A stretch of DNA of 64,000 bases, from assembly GCF_002072175.1 (NCBI RefSeq), contig NZ_MVIV01000005.1, positions 67,714 to 131,713 of the forward strand, given 5' to 3'. How positions within the stretch are numbered: position 1 is the stretch's first letter; every line of letters begins with the position of its first letter. A program made the position numbers and the translations under genes. This DNA comes from Actinomyces gaoshouyii (lineage in GTDB: Bacteria > Actinomycetota > Actinomycetes > Actinomycetales > Actinomycetaceae). The notes below the pieces were generated by a model, which was given only the letters and a program-made list of their open reading frames with translations, was not told where the DNA came from and did no database searches. Below, piece after piece: positions 32,522 to 40,559 of the stretch.

Positions 32522-34708
32522 GTGAGCACTCAGACGGATCGGCCCCCTCTCGCACCCCAGGACTCCCCCGGGGCCAACGACTCCGAAGGGGCCCCTGACA
32601 AGAGCCTCAACACCACTGTGTTCGTGATCTCGGGAGGAGTCATCGGCGCCCTCGCTCTCACGGCGATCCTCGTCCCGCGCACCATCCAGGGCATCTTCGA
32701 CACCGCCGTCGCCTGGGCGTCGCGCTGGTTCGGCTCGTTCTACATCCTGGAGATCACGGCGGTCCTCGTGTTCGTCGTCTTCCTGGCGCTGTCGCGCTAC
32801 GGCACCACGCGGCTGGGGCCCTCCAACTCCACCCCGGAGTTCTCCACGTTCTCCTGGGCGGCGATGCTCTTCGCGGCGGGCGTGGGCACGGGGATCATGT
32901 TCTTCGCCGTCGCCGAGCCCGTCTCCCAGTACCTCGCGCCGCCCACGGGGGCTCCCGAGACCGAGGAGGCCGCTCGCAACGCGATCGTCCTGACCCTCCT
33001 CCACTACGGGGTGTCGGGCTGGGGCCTGTACTCCCTGTTGGGGATGTCACTGGCCTACTTCGCCTACCGGCGCCGCCAGCCGCTCGCGGTTCGCGCCACG
33101 CTGCGCCCGATCCTGGGCCACCGCACGGATGGGATCCTCGGCGACGTCGTGGACGCGGCCGCACTCATCGGCGGTGCGATCGGGATCGCGGCCTCCCTCG
33201 GTGTGGGGATCGTCCAGCTGAATGTCGCGCTGACGATCCTGTTCGGCATCCCGCAGGGCACAGCGGCCCAGATCGGGCTCGTGGCGCTGTCAGTCCTCAT
33301 GGCGACGGCGTCGGCGGTCTCGGGAGTGGACCGGGGGGTGCGCATGCTCTCGAACATCAACGTCCTACTGGCGATCGCCCTGGCGCTGTGGGTGCTGATC
33401 ACGGGGGACACGGCATTCCTGCTGGATGCGCTGGTGGGCTCGATCGGCGACTATGTCACCTCGTTCCCGGGCCTGACCCTGGAGACCTACGCCTGGAACC
33501 GCCCCGCCGAGTGGCTCAACGGCTGGACCCTGTTCTTCTGGGCGTGGTGGATCACGTGGGCCGCCTTCGTGGGGGTGTTCCTGGCGCGCATCTCGCGCGG
33601 CCGCACGATCCGCCAGTTCGTGCTCGGCTCGCTGGCGCTGCCGCTGACCTACGTCATCATGTGGGTGTCGATCTTCGGCAATCACGCCCTGTCCATTGTG
33701 CGGGGCGGCGACCGGGCCTTCACCGAGCTCACGGCCTCCGCCCCGGAGCAGGGCTTCTACGCGCTGCTCAAGGCCCTTCCCGGGGGCCCCGCCCTGGTGG
33801 CGCTCTCGCTGTTCATCGGGATCCTGTTCTACGTGACCTCGGCGGACTCGGGCGCCCTGGTGATGGCGAATCTGTCCACGCGCACGCACACCGGGGATGA
33901 GGGCGACGCCCGGCCGTGGCTGCGGATCTTCTGGGCGGTACTCGTGGGCGTGCTGACGATCGCCATGCTGCTGGCGGGCGGCATCCCGATCCTCCAGCAG
34001 GCGACGATCGTCATGGCGCTGCCCTTCAGCGCTGTTCTACTGCTGGTCATGTACGGGCTGTGGAAGGCGCTGTACACGGAGGCGAGCCACCGCGATGCCC
34101 GCTCGCACGTCTTCCGGAACCGCGCGCTGGGCCTGACGGGCACGGCCGCGGGCCTCAAGCGCATCTCGTGGCGGGATCGGCTGTCGCACACCTTCGAGTC
34201 GGTCTCCCCCGCCCAGGCCCAGCGCGCCCTGGGCACCAGGATCGTGCCGGCCCTGGAGGCGGTGGCCGCTGAGCTGCGCAAGGAGGACCTGGTAGCCGAG
34301 GTGTACGTGGAGGGTCCGGAGGCGCAGGACCCCGACGACGAGCGCAACTTCCTGGGCCGCGCCACCCTCCTGGTCACAGCGGGGCCCGAGGCCGGCTATG
34401 GCGAGAATGCCGCCGAGCTGGCCGTGACCCCGACCTCCGAGGGCGCGGCGGAGGGTGGAACAGTGGCGCCCGCGGTCGAGCGCTCCAGCGGGCTCGACTC
34501 CTTCCGCTACGTGGTTCGGATGGTGCAGGCCCCGGTGGCGGCCTTCGGCGTCGTCGTCCATGAGGCGGATGACCTCACGGTGCGACTGGAAGTGCGCCCG
34601 CGCGGCGGCGGCCAGGGCTACGACGTCATGAATTGGACCGCGGACCAGGTGGCCCACGACGTGCTGGACCACTACGAGAGCTGGCTGGACTATCTGGGCA
34701 ACGCCTGA
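32522..34708 (+). CDS. BCCT-family glycine betaine/choline transporter
   Basis: 728 residues. About 12 transmembrane helices between 33 and 540, with BCCT signatures FAAGVGTGIMFFAVAEPVSQY, LHYGVSGWGLYSLLGMSLAYF and the Trp-rich helix WTLFFWAWWITWAAFVGVFLARISRGRT. The long cytoplasmic C-terminus (about 545-728) resembles BetT-type proteins, in which it senses osmotic stress. GTG start with AAGGAG seven bases upstream. Imports an osmoprotectant; choline and betaine cannot be told apart from sequence. Confidence 0.92.
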   Translation: MSTQTDRPPLAPQDSPGANDSEGAPDKSLNTTVFVISGGVIGALALTAILVPRTIQGIFDTAVAWASRWFGSFYILEITAVLVFVVFLALSRYGTTRLGPSNSTPEFSTFSWAAMLFAAGVGTGIMFFAVAEPVSQYLAPPTGAPETEEAARNAIVLTLLHYGVSGWGLYSLLGMSLAYFAYRRRQPLAVRATLRPILGHRTDGILGDVVDAAALIGGAIGIAASLGVGIVQLNVALTILFGIPQGTAAQIGLVALSVLMATASAVSGVDRGVRMLSNINVLLAIALALWVLITGDTAFLLDALVGSIGDYVTSFPGLTLETYAWNRPAEWLNGWTLFFWAWWITWAAFVGVFLARISRGRTIRQFVLGSLALPLTYVIMWVSIFGNHALSIVRGGDRAFTELTASAPEQGFYALLKALPGGPALVALSLFIGILFYVTSADSGALVMANLSTRTHTGDEGDARPWLRIFWAVLVGVLTIAMLLAGGIPILQQATIVMALPFSAVLLLVMYGLWKALYTEASHRDARSHVFRNRALGLTGTAAGLKRISWRDRLSHTFESVSPAQAQRALGTRIVPALEAVAAELRKEDLVAEVYVEGPEAQDPDDERNFLGRATLLVTAGPEAGYGENAAELAVTPTSEGAAEGGTVAPAVERSSGLDSFRYVVRMVQAPVAAFGVVVHEADDLTVRLEVRPRGGGQGYDVMNWTADQVAHDVLDHYESWLDYLGNA

Positions 34709-34760
34709 ACCGGGCCCCGCAGCAGCCGCGCCGGCGCCCCGAGCGCCGTAGGCTGATCCC

Positions 34761-35399
34761 ATGCATCTCATCGACGTCGACCACCCCCTCATCGATCACA
34801 AGCTGGCGGTCCTGCGGGACCGGACGACGAACTCGGCGGTGTTCCGCCAGCTCGTGGACGAGCTCGTCACTCTGCTGGCCTATGAGGCGACGCGCCATGT
34901 GCGCACCGAGCCGGTGGAGATCGCCACACCGGTGGCAATGGCGCAGTGCCACCGGATCGCGGCGCCGCGGCCGATCGTCGTGCCGATCCTTCGGGCGGGC
35001 CTGGGAATGCTGGAGGGCATGACGCGCCTCCTGCCCACGGCCGAGGTGGGGTTCCTGGGGATGAAGCGCGATGAGCAGACCCTGGAGGTGGACACCTACG
35101 CCAACCGCCTGCCGGATGATCTCTCGGGGCGCCAGTGCTTCATCGTCGACCCGATGCTCGCCACCGGCCACACACTCACGGACGCCACGAACTACCTGCT
35201 GGACCGGGGCGCGCGGGATGTGACGGCTCTGTGCCTGCTGGCGGCGCCGGAGGGCCTGACATACCTGGAGGAGACCATCGGGGACCGCGCGAATGTCACG
35301 GTGGTGACGGCCGCGGTGGATGACCGCCTCAACGAGCTGGGCTACATCGTGCCGGGCCTGGGCGACGCCGGGGACCGCCTCTACGGCATCGTGGATTGA
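34761..35399 (+). CDS. upp: Uracil phosphoribosyltransferase
   Basis: 212 residues, usual size. Converts uracil and PRPP to UMP. PRPP-binding motif [13 protein letters not shown] (127-139), RAGLGMLEG flap region (79-87) and the uracil-binding C-terminus [18 protein letters not shown]. The ATG follows TAGGCT by six bases, so it has its own leaderless promoter despite lying 52 bases after the BCCT gene. Partner of the uracil permease at 22771. Confidence 0.96.
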   Translation: MHLIDVDHPLIDHKLAVLRDRTTNSAVFRQLVDELVTLLAYEATRHVRTEPVEIATPVAMAQCHRIAAPRPIVVPILRAGLGMLEGMTRLLPTAEVGFLGMKRDEQTLEVDTYANRLPDDLSGRQCFIVDPMLATGHTLTDATNYLLDRGARDVTALCLLAAPEGLTYLEETIGDRANVTVVTAAVDDRLNELGYIVPGLGDAGDRLYGIVD

Positions 35400-35590
35400 A
35401 ACCACCGGACAGGGCGCGGATCCGCACATCGCACCTCTGATAGTGGGCTCGTCGCCCCATTCGCCGATCCCGTGAACGGATCGCGGCGACGGTGATACCC
35501 GCCTTGGCATCCGCAGCCTCACACCCCGCAACGGCCATGTCGGGGAGGCCATCGCCGGATCATCACGGTTCGGTTGCTATTCTCGTGGCC

Positions 35591-35647
35591 ATGCACGATG
35601 GTCGCCGCCCCTGGGGCAGTGACCAGAGCACTTCCACAGCGAACTGA
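35591..35647 (+). CDS. Candidate 18-residue leaderless small ORF
   Basis: TATTCT (35578-35583) is followed by seven bases and an ATG, the same geometry as many genes in this window. The ORF encodes MHDGRRPWGSDQSTSTAN and its TGA lies within the first arm of a 21-bp terminator hairpin. The compact promoter-ORF-terminator layout suggests a real short transcription unit, coding or not. There is no homology to report and no clear -35. Confidence 0.3.
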   Translation: MHDGRRPWGSDQSTSTAN

Positions 35648-35686
35648 CTGGTCCGGTCGCGCGAGCGCGCGACCGGACCAGTCAGT
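35643..35686. terminator. Bidirectional terminator hairpin between upp/small ORF and metQ
   Basis: Perfect 21-bp arms (35643-35663 and 35666-35686) around a two-base centre; the real loop will be a little wider. It is 57 bases past the metQ stop and directly at the stop of the small ORF on the other strand. No T tract. Confidence 0.75.
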
Positions 35687-35743
35687 GAAGGCCGGGGCCG
35701 GGGAACCGCGGACCCGGTGAGGCCGAGGACCCGGGCAAGGCGA

Positions 35744-36604
35744 TCAGAAGGCCGGGCGAACGGAGCCGTCGGCCCAGGTGCTCTCGATGTAGGACTTGAA
35801 GCCCGCGGAGTTCATGATCTCGGCGAGCTTCTTGAGGGACGCGTTGTCCTTGTCCTCCGAGCGCACCACGAGCTGGTTCGCCGGGGCGGCGTCGACGGAC
35901 TCGAGCTTCAGGGCGTCGACAGCGGGCGTGAGCCCAGCGTCGAGGGCGTAGTTCCCATTGAGGACCACGGCGGCGGCGTCCTGCATCGTATTGGCGACCT
36001 GGGCGCCGTCGACCGTCGTGAAGGTGAAGTTGTGCGGGTTGTCAGTCACATCGGAGTCGGTGGGAAGCTTGGCGGCGGGGTCGAGGGTGAGGAGGCCTGC
36101 GGCCTCGAGCAGCTTGAAGCCGCGGGCGGTGTTGGCCGGGTCGTTGTTGAGGACGATCTGCCCGCCCTCGGGGATCTCCTCGATCGTGGTGGCCTTCTTG
36201 GAGTAGATGCCCATGGGCTCCACGTGAACGTCCGCGATGGACACGAAGTCGTAGCCGTGCTCCTCGATCTGCTGCTTGAGGTAGTTGGGCGTCTGGAAGA
36301 AGTTGGCGGCGATGGAGCCGTCGTTGAGGCTGATGTTCGGCGTCGTGTAGTCGTTGATCTCCTTGATGTCCAGGTCGATGCCGGTGCCGGACAGGAGGTT
36401 GTCCTTGATATAGGTGAGCATCGTGACGTGGGGCTGAGGGGTGGCCCCGATGGAGATGACGACGGTGTCACCGTCCTTCTTCGCGCCCTTGAGCTGGTTG
36501 CCGGAGTCTGAGCCGCAGGCGGCCAGGGTGGCGGCGACGGCGGTGGTCAGGGCACCGGTGGCGAAGGCGCGCCGGGAGATCGGGGAGGGCAGGAGCGTGA
36601 TCAT
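35744..36604 (-). CDS. metQ: Methionine ABC transporter substrate-binding lipoprotein MetQ
   Basis: 286 residues, NlpA/MetQ family. The signal sequence has a twin-arginine-like start (SRRAFATGALTT) and a lipobox TLAAC with lipidated Cys30, so export may be by Tat. Binding-domain segments: VVISIGATPQPHVTMLTYIK, NDYTTPNISLNDGSIAANFFQT, VEPMGIYSKK and NNDPANTARGFKLLEAAGLL. AAAGGAAA lies before the ATG. Last gene of metN-metI-metQ, after a 102-base gap. Confidence 0.93.
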   Translation of the reverse strand: MITLLPSPISRRAFATGALTTAVAATLAACGSDSGNQLKGAKKDGDTVVISIGATPQPHVTMLTYIKDNLLSGTGIDLDIKEINDYTTPNISLNDGSIAANFFQTPNYLKQQIEEHGYDFVSIADVHVEPMGIYSKKATTIEEIPEGGQIVLNNDPANTARGFKLLEAAGLLTLDPAAKLPTDSDVTDNPHNFTFTTVDGAQVANTMQDAAAVVLNGNYALDAGLTPAVDALKLESVDAAPANQLVVRSEDKDNASLKKLAEIMNSAGFKSYIESTWADGSVRPAF

Positions 36605-36706
36605 GGGGTTTCCTTTCGATGGAGGGGCTGTGGTGCTGGGGCGGGTTCGATCGTGTTCCAGCGATGCGCGCCGTCGTCAAAGCGCTCGGTGCCGACTGGC
36701 GGGGCC

Positions 36707-37438
36707 TCAGCGGTGGTCCACCAGCCGGCTGAGCATGTCGCCCGCGAGCTGGATGATGCCGACGATGAGGACGATGAGGACGACGGTGACGATCATGACG
36801 TCGATCTGGTTGCGCTGGAAGCCGTACTGCACGGCCAGGTCGCCCAGCCCGCCGCCACCGACGGCGCCCGCCATCGCCGAGTAGCCCAGCAGCGTGATGA
36901 GCGTGACCGTGGCCGACTGGATGAGGGTGGGCAGGGCCTCGCGCACGAGCACGCCCCAGGTGATCTGATTGCCGGAGGCGCCCATCATGAGGGCCGCCTC
37001 GACCTTCCCGGCCTCCACGTTGTTGACGGCGGTCTCCACCAGGCGCGCGTAGAAGGGGATGGCCCCCACGGTCAGGGGGACGCAGGCCGCCTGCCAGCCG
37101 AGCGAGGAACCGGCGATGATGCGGGTCAGCGGCAGGATCGCCACCATGAGGATGATGAAGGGCAGCGAGCGGCCGATGTTGACGACCTGGGAGAGGACCT
37201 CGTAGACGACGCGGTTGGAGTGCTGACCGCGCTTGCCCGTGGTCACCAGGGCCAGCCCCAGCAGGAGGCCGAGCAGCACCGCAAGTGCCCCGGAGATGAG
37301 GGTCATCTCGAAGGTCTCCACGGTGGCGGGCCAGAGCTTGTCCGTGATGGCGGGGTTGTCCAGCCATCTCCTGTCCCGCGCGCCCGTGGGCAGGACGCCG
37401 AGGGGCTCCAGGTGGGCAGCGGCTTTCAGGGCGATCAT
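36707..37438 (-). CDS. metI: Methionine ABC transporter permease MetI
   Basis: 243 residues with about five transmembrane helices. The coupling loop with the EAA-type motif is VEAALMMGASGNQITWGVLVREALPTL (about 165-190), which docks on MetN. Its ATG overlaps the metN stop by four bases (ATGA). Methionine importer, controlled with metN by the SAM riboswitch upstream. Confidence 0.92.
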   Translation of the reverse strand: MIALKAAAHLEPLGVLPTGARDRRWLDNPAITDKLWPATVETFEMTLISGALAVLLGLLLGLALVTTGKRGQHSNRVVYEVLSQVVNIGRSLPFIILMVAILPLTRIIAGSSLGWQAACVPLTVGAIPFYARLVETAVNNVEAGKVEAALMMGASGNQITWGVLVREALPTLIQSATVTLITLLGYSAMAGAVGGGGLGDLAVQYGFQRNQIDVMIVTVVLIVLIVGIIQLAGDMLSRLVDHR

Positions 37439-38514
37439 GAGCGCACCTCCGCAGTGGCGCCGACGGCGGCCAGGGCGTCGACGACGCCGGGGGCCCTCTC
37501 GGCGGGGACGGTCAGGGCGAGGCGGCCGACCTGGGCCCGCCCCAGGGTCTCAAAGACTCCCCCGACCACGTCCGCGCCGTGCTCGGAGGCGATGGCGAGC
37601 ACGTGCGCGGCTGCCGGCTGGCCCGGGTGGGCGGTGAGCGCGACGTCGATGACGGCGTCGCCCTCGGCCGGCGAGCCATCCGGGATCGCGGGGACGGGCA
37701 CGAGCTCGTGGGACAGGCGCGAGTCGACGTCGGAGACGACCTCCTCGATCGGCCCGGACTCCACGATGCGGCCGGCCTCCAGGAGGCTCACGGAGTCGCA
37801 GACCTGGCGCACGACGCTCATCTCGTGGGTGATGATGACGACGGTGACGCCGAGGCGGTCGCGCACATCCTTGATGAGGTCGAGGATCGAGCGGGTGGTC
37901 TCGGGATCGAGAGCGCTGGTGGGCTCGTCGCACAGGAGCACGGCGGGCTGATCCGCCAGCGCACGGGCGATACCGACGCGCTGCTTCTGGCCACCGGAGA
38001 GCTGGCTGGGGTAGGAGCCGCCGCGATCGGCGAGGCCCACGAGGTCGAGCATCTGGGCGACCGTCTCGTGGCGCTCCCCCTTGGCAACGCCGGCCAGGGC
38101 GAGCGGGTAAGCGATGTTCTGCGCCGTCGTGCGCGAGTCGAGCAGGTTGGCGTGCTGGAAGACCATGCCGATCCTGCGGCGGGCCTCGCGCAGCTCGCGG
38201 GGCCGCAGGGCGGTCATGTCCTGGCCGGCGACGCGCACCTCGCCGTGGGTGACGGGCTCGAGGGCGGTCAGGCAGCGGATGAGCGTGGATTTGCCGGCGC
38301 CGGAGGTCCCCACGATCCCATGGATCGAGCCCGCGGGCACATTGAGGGTGAGACCGTCGAGGGCGCGGACCTGCGTGCCGTCGCGCAGGGTGTAGACCTT
38401 GACGACGTCGCGCAGGGAGATCATCGAGCCCTCCGCCGATCCGGCGTCGGCGAGCGCGTCAGCGCCGACGGCGCCAGCCTTGATCGGCTCGGTACCCGGG
38501 TTCGGATCGCTCAT
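37435..38514 (-). CDS. metN: Methionine ABC transporter ATPase MetN
   Basis: 359 residues. Walker A GTSGAGKST (69-77), signature LSGGQKQRVGIARAL, Walker B VLLCDEPTSALD, H-loop VIITHEM. The C-terminal 95 residues are the NIL/ACT-like domain that binds methionine and inhibits transport. There is a 30-residue N-terminal extension before the usual MISLRDV start; the upstream ATG is kept because GGAGGA sits right before it, next to the riboswitch. First gene of metNIQ. Confidence 0.95.
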   Translation of the reverse strand: MSDPNPGTEPIKAGAVGADALADAGSAEGSMISLRDVVKVYTLRDGTQVRALDGLTLNVPAGSIHGIVGTSGAGKSTLIRCLTALEPVTHGEVRVAGQDMTALRPRELREARRRIGMVFQHANLLDSRTTAQNIAYPLALAGVAKGERHETVAQMLDLVGLADRGGSYPSQLSGGQKQRVGIARALADQPAVLLCDEPTSALDPETTRSILDLIKDVRDRLGVTVVIITHEMSVVRQVCDSVSLLEAGRIVESGPIEEVVSDVDSRLSHELVPVPAIPDGSPAEGDAVIDVALTAHPGQPAAAHVLAIASEHGADVVGGVFETLGRAQVGRLALTVPAERAPGVVDALAAVGATAEVRS

Positions 38515-38521
38515 GAGTCCT

Positions 38522-38606
38522 CCATCGGTCCTGGCGGAAGCACCCTCACCCTCTCAGGGGGTTGCTGCAGCGTCGTCGAGCCAGGTCTCTCAACTGCTCT
38601 GGATGG
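38522..38606 (-). ncRNA. SAM riboswitch (S-box class) controlling metNIQ
   Basis: In transcript direction the conserved S-box blocks appear in order: CCAGAG, GAGAGACCTGGC (cf. GAGGGACTGGC), GACGACGCTGCAGCAACC (cf. GATGAAGCCCGGCAACC), a short stem CCCCCTGAGAGGG, then GGGTGCTTCC (cf. GGTGCTAATTCC). P1 is CCATC pairing with GATGG. P1 ends seven bases before the metN ATG and leaves no room for a terminator. P1 can be extended by TCCT pairing with AGGA of the Shine-Dalgarno sequence, so SAM binding should block translation. Class SAM-I is favoured; SAM-IV is an alternative. Confidence 0.85.
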
Positions 38607-38616
38607 TCAGGAGAAC

Positions 38617-38644
38617 GGTATAAAGCCGAGTCGCCGGCGCGCAA
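38617..38644 (-). promoter_or_regulatory. metN promoter
   Basis: -35 TTGCGC (38639-38644), 16-bp spacer, -10 TATACC (38617-38622). Transcription would start at about 38610, a few bases before the riboswitch P1 strand. Confidence 0.6.
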
Positions 38645-38723
38645 GCCGGGCGGCGATTCCGGGACCAAGGTCACGGAATGGCGACGCGGCACGGGAGGGG
38701 CCACCCGGATCTACGATGCCTGC

Positions 38724-39737
38724 ATGACCATGATCATCCCGGACCTCCTGGGCGGGCCCTGGGTGGCGCGCCATATCCCCGTCACCCCTTCCGAAGCCGC
38801 GCCCGGGGCGGATCACGCGATCCTCGTCCACCAACGCGGCGCCGGGGCCGCCCGGCACGCGCGGGCGGTGCTGTACATCCACGGCCGGACCGACTACTTC
38901 TTCCAGACGCACCTGTCGGCCGCGCTCGATGGAGCGGGCTACGAGTTCTACGCCCTGGAGATGCGCGGCTGCGGGCGGGCGAGCGCCGACCTTCCCGAGG
39001 GCTCCTTCCCGCACGACACCACGGACCTGCTCGTCTACGACGAGGAGATCACCGAGGCGGTGCGGATCCTGCGCGAGGAGAAGGGGCACGACGCCGTCGT
39101 CCTCAACGCGCACTCCACGGGCGGGCTGTCCGCGGTGCTGTGGGCGGCGGACCACCCGGGACGGGTCGCGGCCATCACACTGAACTCGCCGTGGCTGGAT
39201 CTCAACGCCTCGGGCTTCATGCGCTCCTACGGCACTGCGGCGGTGGACCTCATGTCGCGGTGGATGCCGGGGCGGGTCATCACGAACCCGGCAGCGCCGG
39301 AGGCGGATGACGAGGACGCCTTCGAGGCCGACCCCTACACCCGCTCCCTGCACGCCAGATGGGGCGGGGAGTGGGACTGGGACCTCGCACTCAAGCCCTC
39401 GCCCGGTTGGCCGGCGCGAGCGGGCTTCCTCACGAGCGTGCGCCGCATGCAGCGGCGGGTGCGCCATGGCCTGGGGATCGAGGCACCGGTGCTCCTGTGC
39501 TGCTCGACGGCGTCGGCGGCCCCCGGCGCCGGTCGCGAGGCGGTGCTGCGGGCGGACGCGGTGCTCGACGTCACGCAGATGGTGGAGCGCGCGCCGTTCC
39601 TCGGCGAGGATGTCACCGTGCGGCAGATCCCCGGCGGGGTGCACGACCTCGCGCTCTCCCCCGAGCCCGCCCGCGGCGAGTACCTGGCGACCCTCACCGG
39701 CTGGCTGAGCGCCCGCCTCCCCCGCCCCTCCCACTGA
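38724..39737 (+). CDS. Alpha/beta hydrolase (lysophospholipase/monoacylglycerol lipase-like)
   Basis: 337-residue serine hydrolase. Oxyanion motif YIHGRTDYFF (51-60), nucleophile elbow NAHSTGG (Ser131), and C-terminal His in PGGVHDLALS. The pattern ALEMRGCGRAS is shared with monoacylglycerol lipases. No signal peptide. ATG follows TACGAT by six bases (leaderless). A GACCGGTC element starts ten bases after the stop. Confidence 0.82.
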   Translation: MTMIIPDLLGGPWVARHIPVTPSEAAPGADHAILVHQRGAGAARHARAVLYIHGRTDYFFQTHLSAALDGAGYEFYALEMRGCGRASADLPEGSFPHDTTDLLVYDEEITEAVRILREEKGHDAVVLNAHSTGGLSAVLWAADHPGRVAAITLNSPWLDLNASGFMRSYGTAAVDLMSRWMPGRVITNPAAPEADDEDAFEADPYTRSLHARWGGEWDWDLALKPSPGWPARAGFLTSVRRMQRRVRHGLGIEAPVLLCCSTASAAPGAGREAVLRADAVLDVTQMVERAPFLGEDVTVRQIPGGVHDLALSPEPARGEYLATLTGWLSARLPRPSH

Positions 39738-39747
39738 TCAATCCGTG

Positions 39748-39867
39748 CGAGACCGGTCGAAAACAGCACCGAGACCGGTTCGCCGCCCACAGGCCCTCCT
39801 CCACTCTCGCGGCGGGGAGAGCCTGTGGAGAACCGGCCGGTCTCGATCGCTATATCAACCGGTCTCG
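39748..39867. repeat. Facing pair of GACCGGTC dispersed elements (copies 4 and 5)
   Basis: Plus copy at 39748-39779 follows the hydrolase stop (39737). Minus copy at 39837-39867 covers the last codons and stop of the convergent phosphatase gene. The outer flanks also match as inverted repeats (CCACAGGC and GCCTGTGG), so the whole 120-bp block can fold as an imperfect hairpin. The spacer of copy 5 (TGATATAGCGATCGA) differs from the GAAAACAGC consensus while keeping both ACCGG cores. Confidence 0.8.
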
Positions 39868-40521
39868 CATGAGGACGGACAGGGCGGGGGCGAGCTCATC
39901 GACGACGCGCTCGACCATCGCCAGGGTGTCCTCGAAGTCCTCCATCCCGCCGTACCAGGGGTCGGGCGCGTCGAGCCGCGACCGGGAGACCAGCCCCTGC
40001 GCGATCGCCGCCAGATCCGCCGCGCTCTTGGGGTCGAACTCGCGGAACATGCGGATGCGCCGCCCCGCGCTCCGGGGCCCCTCCGGCTCGTCGATGATGA
40101 CGACCGCCCGCTGCGCGCGGCGCATCAGCTCGCGCTCATGCGAGGCGGTCATCGCCAGGATGAGATCGGAGCCCGCGATTTCGGCATCCGTGATGCGGTG
40201 GGCCCGGTGCGAGGCGATGCGCGCCGCCACCGCTCCCCCGCCGTCGCAGCCCTCGCCGTAGCCGCTGGCGAGCAGAAGACGCCTGGCCCGCGAGTCCATC
40301 GGGTTGCCGCGCTCCTCGCCGGAGACCCCGGAGGAGGCCACCTCCACGCGCCCGGCCAGGCCCGCCGCGCCGAGCCGATCGAGGAGGACAACCTCCGCCA
40401 TCGCGGAGCGGCAGATGTTGCCCGTGCACACCATTATGACCCGGTAGGGACCGTCGGGGTCGCGCGGGACGGGCAGGACGCGGGGCTCGCCGGGGACGGA
40501 GCCGGTAGGATTCGAGATCAT
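39850..40521 (-). CDS. Low-molecular-weight protein-tyrosine phosphatase
   Basis: 223 residues. P-loop VCTGNICRSA (Cys32, Arg38) and the general-acid loop DAPDPWYGG near residue 190 define the LMW-PTP/PtpA/Wzb family. It is longer than usual (about 160) because of a 25-residue N-terminal extension and an insertion around 85-105. The last residues (MRDRLI) are encoded by a dispersed repeat, so the natural C-terminus has been replaced or extended by it. CACGAT stands six bases before the ATG. Role in dephosphorylating tyrosine kinases or host proteins cannot be decided. Confidence 0.88.
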   Translation of the reverse strand: MISNPTGSVPGEPRVLPVPRDPDGPYRVIMVCTGNICRSAMAEVVLLDRLGAAGLAGRVEVASSGVSGEERGNPMDSRARRLLLASGYGEGCDGGGAVAARIASHRAHRITDAEIAGSDLILAMTASHERELMRRAQRAVVIIDEPEGPRSAGRRIRMFREFDPKSAADLAAIAQGLVSRSRLDAPDPWYGGMEDFEDTLAMVERVVDELAPALSVLMRDRLI

Positions 40522-40559
40522 GACCCGATCGTGCCAGGTCCGCCCTTAGGCTCGCCCCC

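Larger units (their letters stand above)
35400..35743. other. Intergenic stretch between upp and metQ
   Basis: 344 bases between convergent genes. It holds a small leaderless-type ORF at 35591-35647 and the long hairpin at 35643-35686. Nothing else was recognised in 35400-35570. Confidence 0.6.
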
